A stretch of DNA of 64,000 nt. It comes from Aved-18 sp964606665. GTDB taxonomy: Bacteria; Cyanobacteriota; Vampirovibrionia; Obscuribacterales; Obscuribacteraceae. The stretch is from positions 1-64,000 of the forward strand of contig CAZSHS010000014.1 in the NCBI GenBank assembly GCA_964606665.1. Direction: 5' to 3'. The translations under genes were made by a program, and so were the position numbers. A model generated the notes under the pieces. It had not been told where the DNA came from. It did not search any database and saw only the letters and a list, made by a program, of their open reading frames with translations. Of this stretch, positions 35,591-43,599 are shown piece by piece; positions within the stretch are counted from its first letter, which is position 1, and each line of letters opens with the position of its first letter.

Positions 35591-36775
35591 TTGAAAAAGG
35601 ATCAAGCCACAGAGTTATTTCAACTGCGTGCCAAATTGGAGCAGTTAACAAAGGATTACGTCAATACTCTAATCGATTCAGAAGAAGCACGTGCAAGTCA
35701 CGCTGAATTTTTGACTACAATATTAGACAGTATCGCTGATGGGTTGATTGTTTTTGATTGCAAAGAAAATGTGATTCTGGCCAATCAGGCGGCAGCAAAA
35801 CTTGCTGGCATGGATTTATCTGGTTTAGACAAGAGTTCCATTCGCAAGAAATTTCTTACATTTAAAAACAAAGACGGCGAGCCATTCAATGTCGCAGATG
35901 AACCTTATTTTCATGCCTTAAATCAAAAAGAACCTTGCGAGAAAGAGGGTTATTTAGCTGGAGAGACAATCGATAAAGGCGGTTTCTGGCTTCGAGCGCA
36001 TGCCTCGCCAGTTTTAGACAAAGAAAGTAATTTACTTGGAGTAGTTGCTACTTATTGCGACATAAGCGAGCGCAAACGTCTGCAACAGCAACGTGACGCG
36101 CTTGCATCTGTAATAGCTCACGATATCAAAAATCATCTTGCCGGCGAAGAAATGATATTCAACTATTTAAGCAAGCTTGGTGAAAATGGCGAAAAATTTG
36201 AATCAGCAGCTATGGATGCAATTTCAAAAATGAGAGCCAGCAATAAACACCACTTAGAGCTTGCAACCTCCCTACTTGAGATTTTCCGTACCGATTTTGT
36301 AATTAATACCAACAATGCAGTAAATCTAGAGATTGAGAAAATCATCGAACTTGTGATTTTTTTGAATTCGCTTGCAGCAACAGTTTCAGGCGTGGAGATT
36401 AAGACAGAAATTGAATCTGACTTGCCTCCAATCAAAGGAGTGCCCGCAGCCATAAGGCATTCGTTGCACAACTTGTTGCAAAATGCCATTAACATGAGCA
36501 CCAAAGGCGATACCATCATTGTTTCGGTTAAAAAAGAAGAAGTTGGTCTGTCCATTTCTGTAACTGACCATGGTGCAGGAATGAGCGAAGAGGAAATATC
36601 GAGGCTCTTTAATCAGAATGCGGTCGCAAGCAAAATACCGGACAATCTAAAATCGAGCGGAGTAGGTCTGTTTTTTAGCAAGCTTTTACTCGACGCTCAC
36701 CATGCCACTTTGACCTGTCAAAGCAAAGTGGGTGAAGGCAGCAAGTTCACTATTAAATTACCTGCCACAATCTGA
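35591..36775 (+). CDS. PAS-domain sensor histidine kinase
   Basis: 394 residues from a TTG at 35591, three bases after the zinc-ribbon stop. A short coiled coil (about 10-40) leads to a PAS domain (ILDSIADGLIVFDCKENVILANQAA to VVATYCDISERKR, about 43-163). The dimerisation helix has the phospho-acceptor His in IAHDIKNHL (His about 178). The ATPase domain has the N box HNLLQNAINMS, the G1 box DHGAGMSEEEI, and SSGVGLFFSKLLLDAH. No membrane helix is seen, so it is a soluble sensor, possibly redox- or ligand-sensing through PAS. No response regulator is adjacent, making it an orphan kinase. Confidence 0.9.
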   Translation: MKKDQATELFQLRAKLEQLTKDYVNTLIDSEEARASHAEFLTTILDSIADGLIVFDCKENVILANQAAAKLAGMDLSGLDKSSIRKKFLTFKNKDGEPFNVADEPYFHALNQKEPCEKEGYLAGETIDKGGFWLRAHASPVLDKESNLLGVVATYCDISERKRLQQQRDALASVIAHDIKNHLAGEEMIFNYLSKLGENGEKFESAAMDAISKMRASNKHHLELATSLLEIFRTDFVINTNNAVNLEIEKIIELVIFLNSLAATVSGVEIKTEIESDLPPIKGVPAAIRHSLHNLLQNAINMSTKGDTIIVSVKKEEVGLSISVTDHGAGMSEEEISRLFNQNAVASKIPDNLKSSGVGLFFSKLLLDAHHATLTCQSKVGEGSKFTIKLPATI

Positions 36776-36777
36776 TT

Positions 36778-37551
36778 TTATAGCCAACCTAGTTTTTTCA
36801 GATCATGTACTGGCTCATCAAACGAACACGAGCCCACTGAATGAACGAACTTTTGTCTTGCTTCAATTATTTGGTTTATAGAAAGACAACGGTCTTTATA
36901 GCAGGCTTTATCGTCTGCGAACTTAAAACTAGAAGCATCAGTTTCATTTAAAACCGGCTCGATATCTTTGTCTCCATGATAGGCTAAGGCCGCAGCCATT
37001 AGTACATTGACAAAACCATGCATCACTGCCCGCGGTGCATCATGGTCGTATGTAAGCTCTTGCTCTGCTCTAATTGGATGATGTAATCCTGCTGTAGCTT
37101 TAAATGGCAACTTAAGCTCGGCACATTTTAAAATAAACTGGGCAACACTTTTTGAACTTGGAATTGCTTCTGGCTTAAGCCCGCCCATGCGAATCTTGGC
37201 AAAACTATTTAGTTCCTTAACTTGATTCAGTTTTTCAAGCTCAGTAAGGGCCACTTCGCAATATACTGGCTTACTTGCACTCACTACACTGCTTGCTTCG
37301 ATTGTTGCAGCTCGGTCATTATTTTCGTTTGCCAAAACCGAAAGACACCCATCAAAATCTTCAGGAACTGCATCTAAGTCTTTTGCGTTTATAACAAACC
37401 AGCGAAGCATCCAGGCATATTGACTGTTTTTGTAAGTAACATAATTTGCAAGCGCGGTGTCAAGATGAACACTTGCAGGAGGATACAGCCCTGCATAGTC
37501 TATAAAGCCTTCTAAAAGTGCTTTTAGGGCAGGTGAGATTATCTTGTTCAT
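36778..37551 (-). CDS. Conserved protein of unknown function, possibly TIM-barrel-like
   Basis: 257 residues, no signal peptide or membrane helix. I recognise the general pattern (an N-terminal FIDYAGLYPPA, a central KIRMGG, then FKATAGLHHPIR and MHGFVNVLMAAALAYHG) from uncharacterised proteins in several phyla, but I know of no assigned reaction. The spacing of KIRMGG and KATAGLHHP, each ending a short hydrophobic strand, suggests successive strands of a (beta/alpha)-barrel with catalytic residues at their ends. It is convergent with the histidine kinase gene (two bases between stops) and stands alone on the minus strand. Confidence 0.7.
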   Translation of the reverse strand: MNKIISPALKALLEGFIDYAGLYPPASVHLDTALANYVTYKNSQYAWMLRWFVINAKDLDAVPEDFDGCLSVLANENNDRAATIEASSVVSASKPVYCEVALTELEKLNQVKELNSFAKIRMGGLKPEAIPSSKSVAQFILKCAELKLPFKATAGLHHPIRAEQELTYDHDAPRAVMHGFVNVLMAAALAYHGDKDIEPVLNETDASSFKFADDKACYKDRCLSINQIIEARQKFVHSVGSCSFDEPVHDLKKLGWL

Positions 37552-37750
37552 ATGCTCTCCACAATTCCTAAAATGTTAGCACGGTTGGGCTCAGCGCTAT
37601 TTTCAGATTAATTGCAGTTGGTCTCGACAAGTCGAGTTCAACGCGCCCTATCGATGCTTGCGCTCGCTTGACAATATATGGGAATAATATTATCATCGAA
37701 TGCTCATCTGTTTTTATTTTTACTAGCTAGCATTCAAACAGTAGGTTCCA

Positions 37751-39592
37751 GTGACTACAGCAGCAGGAAGTGATAACGCAGGTGCGGAAAATACTGAGCA
37801 GGTAGTTGCGGCCCCTGTCGAATCTCAAACGCTTGCGATCGCTCCAATCATCTCCCCGCAAGATAATGCTCTACTAAAACAAGACACACCCTTAGTAAGA
37901 ACAGCCGACGCGACAGCAGATTCTATGAAAGTCGATGCTGCGCCTTTGTTTAGAACTGAGGCAAAACCAGGCGATCGCAGAGCTGGTGACGTTTTATCAA
38001 CTGGTCCCAAAGACCGAATTGCAAGTGTCGAGCCTGCTCCAGGTTCGATGATGGAGCGTTTGCTAAAAGGAGATAAAACCAAACCCGAAGTAAATCCCGA
38101 GTTTGCAGATCCTAAAAAGCAGCTAGAAATTTTCCAACGAAGCGGCATGACACCGCAGCAAGCTGAAAAATTCCAAGCGGATATTCTAAAGAGACTGAGC
38201 GAAAGGGGTGACAACCTTCAGGGAACTCCCGAAGAACAACTAGCCAGAATGACTCAGGCTTTGGATGCCATTTTAGATCCTACCAAAGCGGGTGCAGGTG
38301 CAGATGCTCTCAAAAGACTTTCCGAAGGTGATCGTCAAAACTTGGTAAAGGATTTTCTGATGCGCATGTCGGATCCAGAAAAATTCGCCAATCAGGGCGC
38401 CCATAATACCTGCGCATTAACTTCAATGCAAAAACTGGCCTTGCAAGGAAACGATCCTGCAAAGCTGGCGGAACAATTAGCCGGCGTGGTAAACAACGGC
38501 TTTACTTTTGTGACAAACCCAGAAACTGGTCAACCTCAGCGAGTCGATGTTCATAGCGCAAGTTTAAGACCTGACCATGAATCTTCTATAGATCCATTTA
38601 AAAACAATGGCAATAAAACTCGCTCGATGGCTGGGCACGCCCTCGATGCACTCTTTGGACAAATGGCAGCCGATAATCAAGGCAAAATCGACGGCAAGAA
38701 ATATGTTTATCTGGCAGCCAATGCTGGCGACTTTACAGGCGGCAACAGAAGCGATACAGGAGAAGGCTTTTTTGAAGCAGATACCCAAGGTAATCCCACC
38801 AGATTCATTGATAGCAGTCCTCAAATGACACTGGTTGCTAAAGCGCAACTTTCCAGAATGCTCGATTTGCCTAAAGGTATTAACTTCATTCACGAAAGTA
38901 TGTTGGACGAAATACCTCCACAATTTCGAGATCAATTCACTTCATTTAAGGATGCTGAACAGCTCAAAACTCGATTGGCAGAGTTTTCACAAAGAACCGG
39001 TTTAACTAGCGCAGAAATTCGTGTTAACGCACCGTTTCTTCCAGGCGAAAGAATGGCTGGACACGGTCTGCATTCAGTCAACATCAGTTTGGTTGATGGA
39101 CCCGACGGCAAGAAGCAAGTGCGAGTTGATAATCACTGGGGCGATGGCAAAGATCTGACTTTAAGCGATGCGCAAATAGAAACAGCGTCAGACAAAAACA
39201 AGTGGAATGGAGAGTATCCGCCAAGTGTCTACAGACCAGGTCAACCACAAACACCTGGAAATGTCATTGATGGACCAACAAGGCTTAATACTTTGCCCAC
39301 TGTCAATGAAACTCCAGATGATTATCGAAAGAGAATGGAACAACTCAAAGCGGATCAAGACGCTAAAATTAAGGAATTAGAGAATCAAAAAGTTAAACCT
39401 GATACAAGTGCTGACAAATTGAAAGAACTCACAAACGAACTTTTGAATGCTGAAATGATTAGAGAAGCTTTTACAAAAGCCTTCAATCAGTTCAAAGCTG
39501 AAATGTCAGTCTGGTCAATTAATAGAACTGGCTCAGAGCCAAGTTTGTCTGACATTTTAAATGGTGAGCTTGGTAGAGTAAGACTCAAGTGA
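37751..39592 (+). CDS. Papain-fold cysteine-peptidase-like protein, uncharacterised
   Basis: 613 residues from a GTG at 37751. Residues 1-110 are disordered and Ala/Pro-rich, and about 115-205 is helical. The following domain has the papain arrangement: NQGAHNTCAL puts a Gln (215) six residues before a Cys (221), as in the oxyanion Gln and catalytic Cys of papain. Later GLHSVNI (His 441) and VDNHWGDG (Asn 461, in an NxWG motif) match the catalytic His and Asn. A proline-rich linker and a coiled coil (about 520-590) end the chain. There is no signal peptide, so export would need a specialised route. The next gene overlaps its stop by four bases. Family membership is inferred from motifs only; a toxin, effector or processing protease are all possible. 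Confidence 0.65.
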   Translation: MTTAAGSDNAGAENTEQVVAAPVESQTLAIAPIISPQDNALLKQDTPLVRTADATADSMKVDAAPLFRTEAKPGDRRAGDVLSTGPKDRIASVEPAPGSMMERLLKGDKTKPEVNPEFADPKKQLEIFQRSGMTPQQAEKFQADILKRLSERGDNLQGTPEEQLARMTQALDAILDPTKAGAGADALKRLSEGDRQNLVKDFLMRMSDPEKFANQGAHNTCALTSMQKLALQGNDPAKLAEQLAGVVNNGFTFVTNPETGQPQRVDVHSASLRPDHESSIDPFKNNGNKTRSMAGHALDALFGQMAADNQGKIDGKKYVYLAANAGDFTGGNRSDTGEGFFEADTQGNPTRFIDSSPQMTLVAKAQLSRMLDLPKGINFIHESMLDEIPPQFRDQFTSFKDAEQLKTRLAEFSQRTGLTSAEIRVNAPFLPGERMAGHGLHSVNISLVDGPDGKKQVRVDNHWGDGKDLTLSDAQIETASDKNKWNGEYPPSVYRPGQPQTPGNVIDGPTRLNTLPTVNETPDDYRKRMEQLKADQDAKIKELENQKVKPDTSADKLKELTNELLNAEMIREAFTKAFNQFKAEMSVWSINRTGSEPSLSDILNGELGRVRLK

Positions 39593-40185
39593 AGTCCAAG
39601 ACTGCAATAGGCGCAATTCGCTTTGTCACTCTACCTGAAGGCTTTTCTTTAACAGAAGACACAAGAGGCAGAGTAGCTGCAAGTCATTTGAGACGTTACG
39701 AATCAGCCCAGCACCAAGGTGTTGAAATATCATTCTTTTATCGCGGCAATGATTTGTCGGGACCAGATACTCTAATACTCAGACAATATTTAAGTCAACA
39801 AAACCAAATCTTAATTGAAAAACAGGAATATGAATTACCAAATGAAGCAGACATTTCACTTATGAAAGAGTTTTATTTTATCATCGGAACTCCAGGAAAC
39901 AATCAAGTTTCGAATACTGAAACAGGTGCGCGTGGTCCTCGTTTTCATCTTGAAAAATTGGAAACTATCGCTGTTTCTGGAAGACGTTGTTTAGCAGTTA
40001 CAGGGTGGTATCACGGTCCAAACGCTGAGGTGCACAATTACTTTTATGGGGTATATTTCGACAGCAAGAGAACCTCGAAGTCGTGCAGGCTTGAAGAGGC
40101 ATATTTGCATGCTCCAACTCATATGTTGTTCGAATATTATTTGCCTGAATTCCAAGACACGTTAAAATCAATCATTTGGAAATAA
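39589..40185 (+). CDS. Unknown protein, partner of the papain-like gene
   Basis: 198 residues. The GTG start lies inside the stop of the preceding gene (GTGA), so it is translated with it. No family is recognised. The protein is a mixed alpha/beta soluble domain with several aromatic strands (VEISFFYRGNDL, FYFIIGTPGNNQV, CLAVTGWYHG, NYFYGVYFD) and no signal peptide. A small soluble protein coupled to a peptidase-like protein could be an inhibitor, immunity protein or chaperone, but nothing in the sequence shows this directly. It is convergent with the SPFH gene, whose stop is six bases away. Confidence 0.7.
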   Translation: MKSKTAIGAIRFVTLPEGFSLTEDTRGRVAASHLRRYESAQHQGVEISFFYRGNDLSGPDTLILRQYLSQQNQILIEKQEYELPNEADISLMKEFYFIIGTPGNNQVSNTETGARGPRFHLEKLETIAVSGRRCLAVTGWYHGPNAEVHNYFYGVYFDSKRTSKSCRLEEAYLHAPTHMLFEYYLPEFQDTLKSIIWK

Positions 40186-40191
40186 GCTCGA

Positions 40192-40944
40192 CTACTTACT
40201 CTTCGTAATCTCAGGCAAACCAAGAACAATAGTTCCGCCTTTCGATTCAGACATCGCATGTAGTGCACGTAATTGCAAAAGGGCTGGATTATCTTCCATA
40301 ACTTTTGCAGCATTTGCCAGATTGCGCAATGCAGCACTCTCGCCACGAGCCTTCTCCAAAGCGGCTTCGCCTTCTTTTCGCGCTTTTAATACTTGGGTAT
40401 AAGCTAGCTTCAATTCGCCTGGAAGCATTATGTCGCGAATATTTAGCTCTAACAATTCAGCTCCTAATTCTTTGCACTTAGGTGCACTGCGCTCAAGTAC
40501 CTGAGGACTAATTTTGTCTCGCTGGGTGAGCAGTTCTTCCAAAGTCATGCTGCCAGTTACTTCGCGCAATTCAATTTGGATTCTGGCATAACATGTCCAA
40601 TACCAGTCTGCATCACAGTGATAGGCAAGGTGCGGGTCGACTAGTTTTATTCTACCTGTGACACTAATTTTGATACCAACATTGTCTTTGCACAAAATTT
40701 CCTGACCGGGTATTTGAAGCGCTCGCGGACGAATGTCGACTCTAGTTAAAGTATGCTTAGAAGGGTTTATCCAGTGCGCACCAGGTTCTAGTAATTTGGC
40801 GAACTTACCGTCTTTATAAAGAAGACCTCTATTGTCTTCTAAAATTATTTCTTTGCGCAAATAAGCTCTCACAGTGCTACTTATGAGCTTATAGATTAAG
40901 AAAATAATTGCAATAAATAAAACTAGATTGATTGCGTCTTTCAT
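40192..40944 (-). CDS. SPFH (band 7/stomatin) domain membrane protein
   Basis: 250 residues. One N-terminal membrane helix (AINLVLFIAIIFLIYKLI) is followed by an SPFH domain: EDNRGLLYKDGKFAKLLEPGAHW, DIRPRALQIPGQEILCKDNVGIKISV, REVTGSMTLEELLTQRDKIS and ELLELNIRDIMLPGELK. A charged Ala/Glu coiled coil (ARKEGEAALEKARGESAAL) and a hydrophobic end, TIVLGLPEI, complete the slipin pattern. Such proteins form oligomeric membrane cages and recruit proteases or stabilise lipid domains. The usual NfeD-type partner is not adjacent. Confidence 0.88.
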   Translation of the reverse strand: MKDAINLVLFIAIIFLIYKLISSTVRAYLRKEIILEDNRGLLYKDGKFAKLLEPGAHWINPSKHTLTRVDIRPRALQIPGQEILCKDNVGIKISVTGRIKLVDPHLAYHCDADWYWTCYARIQIELREVTGSMTLEELLTQRDKISPQVLERSAPKCKELGAELLELNIRDIMLPGELKLAYTQVLKARKEGEAALEKARGESAALRNLANAAKVMEDNPALLQLRALHAMSESKGGTIVLGLPEITKSK

Positions 40945-40963
40945 TGAGTCAGCTCTATATTAG

Positions 40964-41057
40964 TGGTTTCCCAAGAAGGTGCATGAACAAAACGGAAGTC
41001 TTAACTTGCAGAGTTGTGTGCATACTCGCTCTTAACGGACCTTCTTGAGAAATACCA
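40964..41057. repeat. Interrupted inverted repeat in the SPFH upstream region
   Basis: CAAGAAGGT (40972-40980) pairs perfectly with ACCTTCTTG (41039-41047). After one mismatch the stem extends by GGTTTC against GAAATACC with a small bulge. The loop is 58 bases. It lies between the SPFH start and the nth stop. Confidence 0.6.
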
Positions 41058-41150
41058 TTTTTGGGATGTGATTAACAGTCACTGCCTGAGGCTTAAACGC
41101 GGAACTTTAATCAGAGAATCTGCAAAGCCGCTGCATCTCGGGCATTGCAA

Positions 41151-41810
41151 TTATCTCATAGATTTATAAAATGGGCACAAGTCCTTAACGGGACAATCCT
41201 GACAACGTGGCTTCTTCGCATCACAAAGACGCCTGCCGTGCCATATTAGCGTAATCGAGTAATTGGACCAGTCTTTATTTGGGAAAAGCTTTTGCAAGTC
41301 GCGCTCAATTTTTAAGGGGTCTGTATTTTGAGAAAAACCAAGCCTGCCTGATAATCGCTGCACATGCGTATCTACTGACCAGCCAGGCACACCAAATGCA
41401 ACACCAAGAACAACATTTGCAGTTTTCACTCCAACGCCAGGCAACTTGACTAACTCTTCTTGTGTAGATGGAACTTCGCCACCATAATTTGCCATCAAAG
41501 CTTGAGCACATGCTTGAATGTTTTGTGCTTTGGCATTGTAATAACCAGTTGGTTTGATAATCTCTTTAACATCATCTATATCTGCTTTGGCTAAGGCTTT
41601 GGCAGTGGGATACTTAGCAAATAACTTGGGCGTGACTTTATTTACTTGCACATCGGTTGTTTGAGCAGACATAATAACTGCAGTGAGTAATTGAAACGGC
41701 GATTTGTATGTAAGCTCGCAATCTGCATCTGGATATTCTTTGCACAACTTATTCATGATATTAGCTGCCACCGCTTTGGTGACCGGCTTCATTTTAGCTT
41801 CGCCTTTCAC
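41151..41810 (-). CDS. nth: Endonuclease III
   Basis: 219 residues. Nth removes oxidised pyrimidines and nicks the abasic site. The helix-hairpin-helix LVKLPGVGVKTANVVLGV holds the catalytic Lys, WSVDTHVQRLSGRLG holds the catalytic Asp, and the C-terminal CDAKKPRCQDCPVKDLC gives the C-x6-C-x2-C-x5-C iron-sulphur cluster. An ATG six codons in is an alternative start. It overlaps the ispE stop by four bases, so it is coupled to that gene. Confidence 0.95.
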   Translation of the reverse strand: MKGEAKMKPVTKAVAANIMNKLCKEYPDADCELTYKSPFQLLTAVIMSAQTTDVQVNKVTPKLFAKYPTAKALAKADIDDVKEIIKPTGYYNAKAQNIQACAQALMANYGGEVPSTQEELVKLPGVGVKTANVVLGVAFGVPGWSVDTHVQRLSGRLGFSQNTDPLKIERDLQKLFPNKDWSNYSITLIWHGRRLCDAKKPRCQDCPVKDLCPFYKSMR

Positions 41811-42742
41811 TCAATCTGCTCCATTAGCGCAACTGAGCGCCCTGCCGATGAACATATCCAGGTTGAGAAGTCGGGAAATTTTGCATTTAGACTTGCTAGA
41901 GCAACCTCGCAAGAAATAAAGTCGTGAAAAATACCATAAACAGCAGGGCCACTGCCAGTTAGATGTGCTGCCAAGGCATCGTTGTCGCGCATATCGTCAC
42001 AGACTAATTTTAGTGGTGGATACATAGCAAAAACCACAGACTCAAAATCATTGCCCAAATGTGACGCCATTTTTTTGATATTGCCGCTAGATAAGGCATG
42101 ACAGGCTGCATCTGTGTCTAATTTGGGATGACTTGATTTATCTTGCTCATCATATGCCTTGAACACAAAAGGGGTCGACAATGAAAAATCTGACGGTTTT
42201 GCTACAAGAAAATGTATTTCGGTTTGGTGCGGCACCAAAGATAAAATTTCGCCTTTGCCGACACCACGCATGCTACCACCCTGCAAACAAAATGGCACAT
42301 CGGCCCCTATTTGAATCGCAAGTGACAAAAGCTCTTGTGTCGATAACCTGTTTTCAAAATAAGTATTCATTGCAAGAAGCGCACCCGCAGCATCTGTACT
42401 GCCACCAGCAAGACCAGCGGCCATCGGAATATCTTTTTCGATAGCGATGGTCACACCAATGGTGGCGTCTATTTTTTGCAAGTATTTCTTAATCGAGTTA
42501 ACAATAATATTTTTATTGTCGAAAGGAAAACCTGATGGAGCCTTACTATTTGCTTGATCGAATTTTATGGTATTTTCATTTTGATCAAAAGTTAAACGAA
42601 GTTGGTCTTCTAAGTTAATACTTTGATAAAGCGTATCGACTTCATGATAGCCATCTGGCAAAAGTCCAAGTATTGAAAATGTGAGATTTAGTTTCGCGTA
42701 ACAAGACACAGCAAGTGTATTGGATGAAACGATTAAACTCAT
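41807..42742 (-). CDS. ispE: 4-diphosphocytidyl-2-C-methyl-D-erythritol kinase
   Basis: 311 residues. IspE phosphorylates the IspD product. This is a GHMP kinase: CYAKLNLTFSILGLLPDGYHEVDTLYQSI at the N terminus and the ATP loop IPMAAGLAGGSTDAAGALLAMN near 90-111. ADVPFCLQGG and a late LTGSGPAVYGIF motif complete the set. The stop overlaps the nth start and the start overlaps the rsmA stop by four bases, giving an rsmA-ispE-nth string. The rsmA-ispE pairing is common in bacteria. Confidence 0.94.
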   Translation of the reverse strand: MSLIVSSNTLAVSCYAKLNLTFSILGLLPDGYHEVDTLYQSINLEDQLRLTFDQNENTIKFDQANSKAPSGFPFDNKNIIVNSIKKYLQKIDATIGVTIAIEKDIPMAAGLAGGSTDAAGALLAMNTYFENRLSTQELLSLAIQIGADVPFCLQGGSMRGVGKGEILSLVPHQTEIHFLVAKPSDFSLSTPFVFKAYDEQDKSSHPKLDTDAACHALSSGNIKKMASHLGNDFESVVFAMYPPLKLVCDDMRDNDALAAHLTGSGPAVYGIFHDFISCEVALASLNAKFPDFSTWICSSAGRSVALMEQIE

Positions 42743-43599
42743 TTTTTCCTTGCACCTTTAGATTGGGCAACCACGTCTGTAAGGGCTGCAAATTTAGCTA
42801 GTGACAAATCTTCTGCTCTTGCATTAAGACTAATTCCACAGGAGCGCAAAACGTTATCGAGCGTATCATCTAGTTGTGCTTCAATAGAATGAAGCGTATT
42901 TTTGAGCATTTTGCGTCTGCTGCCAAAGCCAAGCAAAATTAGATGTCTGAGCAATTTCAAGTCTTGGCACTGTATAGGCGGCTCGCTTAATGGATGCAAA
43001 CTCACTATTGCCGAGCGTACTTTAGGAGCAGGCAAGAAAGAATCTTGAGGCAATTTCATTTCTAGTTTTGCTTCAGTAAAATAGTTGCTCAATAATGTAA
43101 GGCGCGAATAATCTTTTTCGCCTGGGTGTGCCACCAGGCGTAGTGCTACTTCATATTGAATTGTCATAGCAACCCGGCTAATCTTATGAATCCAACTCGT
43201 TGGTTCGCCTACTTCGCCAAAAAGGTGAGTAATAATTGGCGTGGTTATATGATAAGGAATATTTCCGACCACTTTAAATTTTTCAGGACCATATTCATTT
43301 AAATCAAAATCGAGAAAATTTTTGTGCACCACATTTAGTTTTTTACCAAATGTATTTTTCAAGCGCGTCACAAGATTGTCATCTAATTCAACAGCGGTTA
43401 CATGGGCACCTGATTCAATCAATAACTCAGTCAAAAATCCTATGCCCGGTCCAATTTCAAGTACCGGCTCACCCGCTTTGAGATCGAGAGACTCTACAAT
43501 TTTAGACAGAGCTTGCGGATCGATCAGAAAATTCTGTCCCAAACTTTTCTTGGCGATACTATTTTTCGCCAGTAATGTTAGAGTTTCACGATCCTGCAT
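42739..43599 (-). CDS. rsmA: 16S rRNA dimethyladenosine transferase
   Basis: 286 residues. RsmA (KsgA) dimethylates two adjacent adenines near the 3' end of 16S rRNA during 30S maturation. KKSLGQNFLID starts the family core, VLEIGPGIGFLTELLI is the SAM motif I, VTAVELDDNL motif II, and VVGNIPYHITTPII motif IV. The C-terminal helical domain begins near 190 (FGSRRKMLKNTL). Its ATG lies inside the end of the upstream transporter gene, which it overlaps by 14 bases. Confidence 0.95.
   Translation of the reverse strand: MQDRETLTLLAKNSIAKKSLGQNFLIDPQALSKIVESLDLKAGEPVLEIGPGIGFLTELLIESGAHVTAVELDDNLVTRLKNTFGKKLNVVHKNFLDFDLNEYGPEKFKVVGNIPYHITTPIITHLFGEVGEPTSWIHKISRVAMTIQYEVALRLVAHPGEKDYSRLTLLSNYFTEAKLEMKLPQDSFLPAPKVRSAIVSLHPLSEPPIQCQDLKLLRHLILLGFGSRRKMLKNTLHSIEAQLDDTLDNVLRSCGISLNARAEDLSLAKFAALTDVVAQSKGARKK

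Noticed and set aside
3820..37980. HIP1 octamer GCGATCGC near 3821, 34616, 37837 and 37972
   Set aside because: Four copies are only modestly above the roughly one expected by chance in 64 kb, so this is not the strong enrichment seen in many Cyanobacteria.
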